Positions 6,330-11,147 of a stretch of 11,147 nt of DNA are shown here, one piece after another (the first letter of the stretch is position 1; the number at the start of each line of letters is the position of its first letter). Below the pieces are notes generated by a model. The model was not told the origin of the DNA and made no database searches. It was given only the letters and a program-made list of their open reading frames with translations. Origin of the DNA: Nitrospinota bacterium (lineage in GTDB: Bacteria; UBA8248; JACPRG01); NCBI GenBank assembly GCA_030740135.1, contig JASLXW010000088.1, positions 1-11,147 of the forward strand, given 5' to 3'. The translations under genes were made by a program, and so were the position numbers.

Positions 6330-7055
6330 TCATTCGGCCGGCCCTCCTTTCACCCTTTTCGCCCCGGACGCCGGCGTCGGGTTCCCGGCGGGCAGGAGGT
6401 CCGAGAAGTAGCGGACGTCGCGCAGGACAACCTCGCCGGGCGCGACGCCGACCGGACAATCGAAGATGGGTCCGTCGTAGACAAAGGAGTGGAATTCGCC
6501 GTTCTCGCCGCACGGGTCCACGTCGGGAGGCAGGTCGCGGAGCAGGTCGGCGTCAATCGGCCGGCCGGCGAACGTCTCGCCGAGCTTTCGGCTGTCCACG
6601 CAGGACAGGCGCGCCCGGAAGCCCAGGTCGATGAACGTCCGGACCATCTCCGCCGTGTCCCGGAGCCAAATCGGGAAGATGGCCCCCATGCCGACTTTCA
6701 TCAGGTTGTTTTCGCGGTATTCGCGCAGGTCCCGCAGGAAGATGTCCCCGAAGGCTACCGTCCGGATGCCGGCGTCTTTGTAATCCAGCATCGTCCGCTC
6801 CATCACCGCTTCGTATTTCTCGTTGGTGGTGTGCGCCGGGAGATAGACCTTGTGGAGGGGCTCCCCGACGGCCTCGGCCTGTAGCTCCAGAAGCTCGGCC
6901 CGGACTCCGTGATGACTGATGCGGCTGTACTCCTCGGCCACTGTGGTCAGCAGCGAGACGATCTCGTAACGGCCGCTCCGGCGAAGCTCATGCAGGGCCA
7001 TCGCGCTGTCCTTGCCCCCGCTCCACGAGAGCACGATCTTTTCTTTATCCGCCAA
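6330..7055 (-). CDS. DUF71/COG2102 ATP-pyrophosphatase (Dph6-like), B12-associated
   Basis: A 241-residue cytoplasmic enzyme of the adenine-nucleotide alpha-hydrolase (PP-loop) superfamily. The PP-loop is SGGKDS (12-17). The middle has LREYRENNLMKVGMGAIFPIW (109-130), and the C-terminal half carries CGENGEFHSFVYDGP (182-196), the acidic signature of the diphthine-ammonia ligase family. In eukaryotes and archaea this family amidates diphthine on elongation factor 2, which bacteria lack. Published comparative genomics predicted that a bacterial subgroup works in B12 salvage because it clusters with B12 genes. This copy fits: it starts 3 bases after the btuD stop and is the last gene of a riboswitch-led btuFCD operon. 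The start is TTG at 7055 with GAGGG about 9 bases upstream. An ATP-dependent amidation of a corrinoid or precursor is plausible but inferred. Confidence 0.88.
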   Translation of the reverse strand: MADKEKIVLSWSGGKDSAMALHELRRSGRYEIVSLLTTVAEEYSRISHHGVRAELLELQAEAVGEPLHKVYLPAHTTNEKYEAVMERTMLDYKDAGIRTVAFGDIFLRDLREYRENNLMKVGMGAIFPIWLRDTAEMVRTFIDLGFRARLSCVDSRKLGETFAGRPIDADLLRDLPPDVDPCGENGEFHSFVYDGPIFDCPVGVAPGEVVLRDVRYFSDLLPAGNPTPASGAKRVKGGPAE

Positions 7056-7058
7056 GGT

Positions 7059-7853
7059 TCAATCCCTCGCCCGGGAATCCGGCAGCCTGTCGGGGAAGAC
7101 GATCCGGTGTTTTCCGTGCGTGACGACTGTAACGGCGACCCGGTAGACCGGGTTGAGGACCCCGGGATCGAGGATCTCGGCCGGCTCGCCCTGGGCGACG
7201 ACCTTCCCGTCATCCAGCAGCAGGAGCCGGTCGGCGAACCGGCCCGCCAGGTTCAAGTCGTGAAGGACGGCCACCACGCAGGTGTCGGCGTCCCGGCGGG
7301 CGCATTCAAGAAGCCGCAGCGCGTGATGAAGGTCCTGATCGGCCGTGGGCTCGTCCAGCAGGAGGATCCGGGTCCGCTGCGCCAGCGTCCGGGCGAAGAA
7401 CACGCGCCGCCGCTCTCCGCCCGAGATCCGCGTGACGGGCCGGTCCGCCAGGGCCGCGGCGTCGCACGCCTCCAGGGCCTGCCGCGCGATCTCCACGTCC
7501 CGGGGGGATTCCGCGTCCAGCCAGCCGAGGTGGGGATGTCTGCCCATCAGGACCACATCGAGGGCGGTGAAAGGGAAGCCGACTTGGGTCTCCTGGGGAA
7601 GGTAGCCCACCCACCGGGCGCGCTCCCTTTCCCCGGCGGACAGAAGGTCCCGCCCGTCCACGGCGACCGTCCCGGCGGCCGGCTTCAGGAGACCCGCGAG
7701 ACACTTCAGCAAAGAGGTCTTGCCCGCCCCGTTGGGTCCGATGATCACCAGGCATTGGCCCGGCGCCGCCGCCAAGTCCACGTCCCGGAGGACGGTTCGC
7801 TCCCCCAACCGCGCGGAGATTCCGCTCGCGACGAGCCCGGAGGCGGCGGTCAT
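7059..7853 (-). CDS. btuD: Vitamin B12 ABC transporter ATPase
   Basis: The cytoplasmic ATP-hydrolysing subunit of a FecCD/BtuCD-type importer, 264 residues. It has Walker A GPNGAGKTS (39-47), Q-loop YLPQETQ (84-90), signature ISGGERRR (143-150), Walker B ILLLDEPT (163-170) and the switch histidine in LHDLN (197-201). The DVVLMGRHPHLGW segment (99-111) is typical of iron-siderophore/B12 ATPases. The ATG at 7853 overlaps the btuC stop as ATGA, indicating coupled translation. The frame stays open far upstream of this ATG, but that part lies within btuC and is not homologous coding. The riboswitch-led operon and a neighbouring BtuB-like receptor argue for B12 rather than haem or siderophore. Confidence 0.92.
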   Translation of the reverse strand: MTAASGLVASGISARLGERTVLRDVDLAAAPGQCLVIIGPNGAGKTSLLKCLAGLLKPAAGTVAVDGRDLLSAGERERARWVGYLPQETQVGFPFTALDVVLMGRHPHLGWLDAESPRDVEIARQALEACDAAALADRPVTRISGGERRRVFFARTLAQRTRILLLDEPTADQDLHHALRLLECARRDADTCVVAVLHDLNLAGRFADRLLLLDDGKVVAQGEPAEILDPGVLNPVYRVAVTVVTHGKHRIVFPDRLPDSRARD

Positions 7854-8866
7854 GCGCGCACCCCCTTTTGCCTCAGAAGCAGAAGCAGGAACGCCGGCCC
7901 GCCGAGAAGGGCCATGATCACGCCCACCCGGACGTCGAAAGGTCTGACGAGGGTTCGCGAGATCCAGTCCGCCAGGATCAGGAGGACGGCCCCGCCCACG
8001 AAGCTCGCGGGGAGCAGGCGGCGGTGATCGGGTCCGACCACCCCGCGAACCATGTGCGGGACCATCAGGCCGACGAAACCGATGATCCCGCTGAACGCCA
8101 CGGCCGCGCCCGCCACCAGTCCGTTCATTCCCAAAAGCGCGATGCGGAACCGGCGGACGGGGAGGCCCAGGCTCCGGGCTTCGTCCTCGCCCAGGAGCAG
8201 GAGGTTCATGGCGCGGCCGGCGAAGAGGGTGGGGGCCGTGCCCGCGAGGACGAAGGTCGCCAGGACGCCGACCTCGGTCCAGCTCCGGACTTCCAGGTTG
8301 CCCGCCAGCCAGAACAGGATCGCCCGGATTCCCTCGATCTCCCGGGTGTGCAGCAGGATGAGCGTAATCATCGCCCCCGCCAGGGAATTGACCGCCAGGC
8401 CCGCCAACAGGAGGACGAGCAGGTGCTCCTCCCGCCTTGCGCGCCCGACGGCGAGGACGAAAACGGAGGCGCTCCACCCTCCGAGGGCGGCGACGATCGG
8501 CGTCGTCCAAACCCCCGCGAACGTCAGGCCCAGGAAAATGGAGATAACGGCGAACAGCCCCCCTCCGGCGGAGACGCCCAGCAGGGCCGGGTCCGCCAGG
8601 GGGTTCCGGAACGCGGCCTGCATCCAGACCCCGCACACGGCCAGTCCCCCGCCGATCAGCGCGGCCTTCAGCACCCTGGGGAGCCGCAGCTTGAGAAGGA
8701 TGACCGCCTCTTCCGGACTCGGGTGGGCGTTCACCGGGACGCCGGCGGCCCAGAGCAGGGTGTTGAGGGTCTTGCTGAACGGGATCGGGACAGGACCGCT
8801 CGCGACGCCCAGGACGATCGCGCCGGCAAGCGCGGCCAGACCGATCCAAATGATAGATGCTTTCAT
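7850..8866 (-). CDS. btuC: Vitamin B12 ABC transporter permease
   Basis: A 338-residue polytopic inner-membrane permease of the FecCD family, with about ten hydrophobic helices. Family motifs are RLPRVLKAALIGGGLAVCG (helix 2 entry), QAAFRNPLADPALLGVSAGG, FWLAGNLEVRSW, ARSLGLPV (the cytoplasmic coupling region toward BtuD), GIIGFVGLMVPHMVR, and a terminal DVRVGVIMALLGGPAFLLLL. These are seen in BtuC and FhuB/FepD relatives. The ATG at 8866 overlaps the btuF stop (ATGA, 8863-8866), and its own stop overlaps the btuD start in the same way, so the three subunits are translationally coupled. The frame extends upstream to 9073 but that part is inside btuF. Substrate is assigned from the upstream cobalamin riboswitch and neighbours. 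Confidence 0.93.
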   Translation of the reverse strand: MKASIIWIGLAALAGAIVLGVASGPVPIPFSKTLNTLLWAAGVPVNAHPSPEEAVILLKLRLPRVLKAALIGGGLAVCGVWMQAAFRNPLADPALLGVSAGGGLFAVISIFLGLTFAGVWTTPIVAALGGWSASVFVLAVGRARREEHLLVLLLAGLAVNSLAGAMITLILLHTREIEGIRAILFWLAGNLEVRSWTEVGVLATFVLAGTAPTLFAGRAMNLLLLGEDEARSLGLPVRRFRIALLGMNGLVAGAAVAFSGIIGFVGLMVPHMVRGVVGPDHRRLLPASFVGGAVLLILADWISRTLVRPFDVRVGVIMALLGGPAFLLLLLRQKGVRA

Positions 8867-9801
8867 GGCCGGGTCCCCGCCTCCCGGAGCTTGGCGGCCA
8901 ATAGGCCGACGGCCCTCACCGAGCTGGGCGCGACGGAGGTGAGGAGCTTGAAGGGCATCACGACCTCCACCGGACCGGATTTCCCGCCCTTCGCGCGAAA
9001 GATCTCGACCAGGAACGGATCGAGCGGGGAGTAGGAGGTTCGCAGGATAACGTCCGGGCGGAGCGTGAGCCACTCCTCCCAGGACAGCAGACCGTATCCG
9101 GAAAGCCGGCCGGCGGCGGCGTTGATCCCCCCGGCGCGGACGATCAGGTCATGGGTGGTCGTGCCGCTTCCGTGGCTGTATCCGTTCGGACCCGCGAAGA
9201 GGACGCGCGGCTTTTTCGCCCCCTTCGGGCGAAGGCGGTCCGCTTCCCGCAGGACGCAGTCCATTCGGCCGACCACCTCGAGCCCCCGTCCGGTCTCGCC
9301 GAGGGCGGCGGCGACTTTCATCACGTTCCGCCGGACCCCCGCGATGGATTCGAAGCCCGAGACGGTGAACACCCGACAGCCCAACGCCTGTAGAGATTCG
9401 AGCTTCTCCGTGTGGTTGATGGAGGACGCCAGGATGAAGTCGGGGCGGAGGCGGAGGATCTCCTCAACGCTTCCGACCATGTGTTGGGAGACCGCGCGCG
9501 CCCGTTCGACGATGTTGGAATAATCGGGGAGAACGGAGATGTAAGTCAGGGCCCGGATGCGCCGGGGGTCCACGAGGTCGAGGAGGATCTCATCCGTTCC
9601 CAGCGTGAGGCTGACGATCCGGGCCGGCTTCGAATCGGACGCGGGACAGACGGGCGGAAGCGAGCGGATCGAGCGCTGAAGCTGGAAGACGAGGAGAAAC
9701 AGAAAAAGCGCGATCGGCGGCAGGATGAACAACCGCCGGGAGCGGCCGCCAAGAGAGCCGGCCCTGCCGAATGGGGTCTTGGTGGGTGAAACCATGGTCA
9801 T
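8863..9801 (-). CDS. btuF: Periplasmic cobalamin-binding protein (BtuF-like), N-terminally anchored
   Basis: Substrate-binding subunit of the importer, 312 residues from the ATG at 9801. The PF01497-type fold shows PARIVSLTLGTDEILLDL near residues 59-76, then VEEILRLRPDFILAS and LGCRVFTVSGFESIAGVRRN. The second lobe follows with KPRVLFAGPNGYSHGSGTTTHDLIVRAGG, LSWEEWLTLRPDVILRT and a C-terminal helix. A hydrophobic stretch (23-41) follows a basic N-terminus (GGRSRR), acting as signal peptide or anchor. There is no lipobox; the only nearby Cys (52) is in PPVCPAS. I prefer 9801 because it is preceded by AAGGGG and is the ATG whose ribosome site is masked by the leader hairpin. An ATG at 9831 lacks a Shine-Dalgarno and lies between the aptamer and that hairpin. 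First gene of the btuFCD-DUF71 operon. Confidence 0.88.
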   Translation of the reverse strand: MTMVSPTKTPFGRAGSLGGRSRRLFILPPIALFLFLLVFQLQRSIRSLPPVCPASDSKPARIVSLTLGTDEILLDLVDPRRIRALTYISVLPDYSNIVERARAVSQHMVGSVEEILRLRPDFILASSINHTEKLESLQALGCRVFTVSGFESIAGVRRNVMKVAAALGETGRGLEVVGRMDCVLREADRLRPKGAKKPRVLFAGPNGYSHGSGTTTHDLIVRAGGINAAAGRLSGYGLLSWEEWLTLRPDVILRTSYSPLDPFLVEIFRAKGGKSGPVEVVMPFKLLTSVAPSSVRAVGLLAAKLREAGTRP

Positions 9802-9809
9802 GTCCCGCC

Positions 9810-9825
9810 CCTTCCCCTCGGAAGG
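9810..9825 (-). promoter_or_regulatory. Ribosome-binding-site hairpin (riboswitch expression platform) before btuF
   Basis: On the minus-strand transcript CCUUCC-GAGG-GGAAGG forms a perfect 6-bp stem. Its 3' arm covers the GGGGAAGGGG ribosome-binding region of btuF, 8 bases before the ATG at 9801. It matches the hairpin before btuB in loop sequence (GAG) and position, supporting translational control and the chosen start. Confidence 0.6.
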
Positions 9826-9840
9826 ATCCATTGCAGGCCA

Positions 9841-9998
9841 TGCCGGTGGAGGTCTCCTGGCTCACGGGTCGTCCTACTTCCCGCGCCTTCCCACCCGGGT
9901 CGGGCAGTGGCGAATGCGGGTTTCGTCCCCGTTCACAGTTGCGGGGCAGCCGCGGATTCTCCGGTTGGACCGAATCACCGCGTTCCCTCTTTCCGGCA
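9841..9998 (-). ncRNA. Cobalamin riboswitch upstream of btuFCD-DUF71
   Basis: The minus-strand transcript carries GGGAACGCGGUGAUUCGG (9987-9970), the core GGCUGCCCCGCAACUGUGAA (about 9950-9931), GGGAAGGCGCGGGAAGUAGG, and the B12 box AGCCAGGAGACCUCCAC (9862-9846). P1 closes between UGCCGG (9998-9993) and CCGGCA (9846-9841). The segment from the B12 box into the neighbouring stem differs from the btuB riboswitch at only about two of 47 bases, and the central core is also nearly the same. A promoter lies a few bases upstream. Confidence 0.95.
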
Positions 9999-10011
9999 GG
10001 AATCTCCAAAG

Positions 10012-10041
10012 ACCCTAACCGGATTGGACGGATCCTGTCAA
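10012..10041 (-). promoter_or_regulatory. Sigma-70-type promoter for the btuFCD riboswitch operon
   Basis: On the minus strand a consensus -35 TTGACA (10041-10036) is followed after 18 bases by TAGGGT (10017-10012), which keeps the key T, A and final T of a -10 box. Transcription would start near 10005, a few bases before the 5' strand of the riboswitch P1 helix, exactly where it should. The -10 is only a 3/6 match. Confidence 0.55.
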
Positions 10042-10246
10042 CCACGATCTCGGCGAGACCCCGGCGGCGAATCCAGTAGGCGGGGTCCGGGACCTGCCCC
10101 GTCCGGTTGGGGGAGGGGAATCGAACCCGCCGGAGGGGCGGATTCCGGATGAGCGCCCGCATGCGGTACAATGTGGATTCGGCGATTTGCCTTTTATGAT
10201 TCCAATCTTGCGTGCAACCGCCCGCCCACCGGAAAGGAGCCGGATT
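10042..10246. other. Divergent intergenic region
   Basis: About 200 bases lie between the btuF-operon promoter and the DUF6282-type gene. I see no convincing gene. On the minus strand, GCGGGTTCGATTCCCCT (about 10105-10125) looks like an imperfect tRNA T-arm. On the plus strand there are -10-like hexamers TACAAT (10167-10172) and TATGAT (10195-10200) without good -35 partners. Either could belong to the promoter of the downstream gene. Confidence 0.4.
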
Positions 10247-11147
10247 GTGTCTGATTTTCAGCCGAAGGATTTCATCTCGCTGGAGGGCGCCATCGACATC
10301 CACATGCACCCCCATCCCTGCCTGTTCGACCGGCTCACCGACGACTGGGGCGTGGCCGAAGGCGCGATGAGCGAGTCCATGAGGGGCATTGTCATCAAGT
10401 GCCATCACGAAAGCACGGTCTCTCGCGCCCAGACCGTCACCCGGACCCTGGGGGGGATCGAGGTGTACGGCGGCATCGTTCTCAACTTTTACGTCGGTGG
10501 CCTCAACGCCGGCGCGGCCGAGGCGGCCTGCAAGACGGGCGGAAAGATCGTCTGGATGCCCACCATCGACGCCGAGAACCACGCGGTCGCCCACGGCTCC
10601 CGCGGCCGGTACGACGTCCAAAAGGGCGGGCTGACCGGGAAGAAGACCTCCGGCGCGAAGCCGGCGGGCGGCAAGGGGGGAAAGGCCGTTTCCAGGACCG
10701 TTGTATCAACGGGGCTGGGGGTGGTGAAGGGCGGCTACGGGGGGATCTCCCCCGTGAACGAAAGGGGAAAGCTGAAGCCCGAGGCCCTGGATGTTCTTTC
10801 GGTTGTCGCCCAGTACGACGTGGCGCTTGCCTCCTGCCACCTTCACCCGAAGGAGATTCGGACCCTGTTCAAAGGGGCAAAGGAGATGGGCGTGAAGAAG
10901 ATGCTCTTCACCCACCCGTTCTTCAAGGTGCCCGGCGCGGACGTGGCCTTCACGAAAGAGATGGTCAGGCTGGGGGCGATGGCGGAATGGGGATACTGCA
11001 CGGTGTCGCCGATGTGGGGGTACGCGAGCATCGACCGGATGGCGGCGGCCATCCGCGAGGTCGGCGCGCGGAACAGCATTCTCATGAGCGACCTCGGCCA
11101 GCGGCACAACCCCCTGCCGAACGAGGGTCTGCTCGTCTTCTGCCAGT
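10247..11147 (+). CDS. DUF6282-type amidohydrolase-like protein, 3' end beyond window
   Basis: The open frame starts at GTG 10247 (AAAGGAG at 10233-10239, spacing 7) and runs 300 codons to the window end without a stop. It resembles the DUF6282 family, TIM-barrel proteins related to metal-dependent amidohydrolases. It has an early metal motif DIHMHPHP (17-24), the family segment MRGIVIKCHHEST (45-57), MPTIDAENH (104-112), SCHLHPKE (197-204), FTHPFF (221-226) and SDLGQ (281-285). These His/Asp residues are suitable metal ligands or catalytic groups. Residues about 122-168 form a Lys/Gly/Ser-rich, probably disordered insertion between core strands. The substrate is unknown. It is transcribed away from the B12 operon and nothing in the sequence ties it to B12. 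Family recognition is from memory of the motif pattern. Confidence 0.8.
   Translation, partial: MSDFQPKDFISLEGAIDIHMHPHPCLFDRLTDDWGVAEGAMSESMRGIVIKCHHESTVSRAQTVTRTLGGIEVYGGIVLNFYVGGLNAGAAEAACKTGGKIVWMPTIDAENHAVAHGSRGRYDVQKGGLTGKKTSGAKPAGGKGGKAVSRTVVSTGLGVVKGGYGGISPVNERGKLKPEALDVLSVVAQYDVALASCHLHPKEIRTLFKGAKEMGVKKMLFTHPFFKVPGADVAFTKEMVRLGAMAEWGYCTVSPMWGYASIDRMAAAIREVGARNSILMSDLGQRHNPLPNEGLLVFCQ

Noticed and set aside
5491..6411. Plus-strand open frame over btuB start and riboswitch
   Set aside because: It runs through a strongly conserved riboswitch on the other strand and has no recognisable domain.
7854..8849. N-terminal extension of the btuD frame
   Set aside because: The frame is open but lies inside btuC in another frame. 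The ATPase homology begins at 7853, where the ATGA overlap gives a natural start.
7868..9034. Long plus-strand open frame opposite btuC and btuF
   Set aside because: Translation is Gln/Glu/Arg/Asp-rich without family motifs. It lies antisense to the well-recognised permease and binding protein.
9590..10621. Minus-strand open frame spanning the btuF leader and the DUF6282-type gene start
   Set aside because: It crosses the riboswitch, promoter and an opposite-strand gene; its RVRFPSP-like peptide is an artefact of T-arm-like sequence.

Overview
The window comes from a GC-rich (roughly two thirds G+C) Gram-negative bacterium: it encodes an outer-membrane TonB-dependent receptor, a TonB protein and a periplasmic binding-protein-dependent importer. 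The gene styles (a DUF71/COG2102 B12-associated protein, BlaI/M56 regulators, DUF6282, small Gly/Met/His-rich exported proteins) resemble Nitrospirota, Methylomirabilota or Desulfobacterota-like lineages. That placement is only an impression and cannot be settled from the sequence.

Left edge (1-814, + strand): the 3' portion of a tyrosine-recombinase integrase with one frameshift near 357-359, followed 24 bases later by a tRNA-Leu(CAA) gene with an encoded CCA. Facing them on the minus strand is a small exported Gly/Met/His-rich protein (from 1207). Its reading frame loses its natural C-terminus near 859 and runs antisense through the tRNA and integrase, so this edge looks like a rearrangement or mobile-element junction.

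1264-2924 (- strand): a two-gene BlaI-type repressor / M56 membrane metallopeptidase signalling module. A 17-bp palindromic operator candidate lies just upstream of the repressor, and a related half-site lies in front of the small exported protein. The M56 protein has no penicillin-binding domain but has a Met/Arg/His-rich tail, so its ligand is unlikely to be a beta-lactam.

3034-10005 (- strand): a cobalamin (vitamin B12) acquisition locus in two transcription units, each led by its own cobalamin riboswitch. The upstream unit is riboswitch (9841-9998), btuF, btuC, btuD and a DUF71/COG2102 ATP-pyrophosphatase; all coding junctions are overlapping or nearly so. The downstream unit is riboswitch (6062-6234), a BtuB-like outer-membrane receptor and a dedicated TonB. 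Each riboswitch is followed by a similar short hairpin that buries the Shine-Dalgarno region, pointing to translational control by B12. The receptor and TonB bring corrinoid across the outer membrane, BtuF captures it, BtuCD imports it, and the DUF71 protein probably processes or salvages it.

Right edge (10247-11147, + strand): divergently transcribed and cut by the window end, a DUF6282-type amidohydrolase-like protein with a Lys/Gly-rich insertion. I saw no rRNA, CRISPR array or insertion sequence. The strongest unusual elements are the BlaI/M56/small-protein module, the paired riboswitches with matching expression platforms, and the disrupted tRNA-integrase junction.
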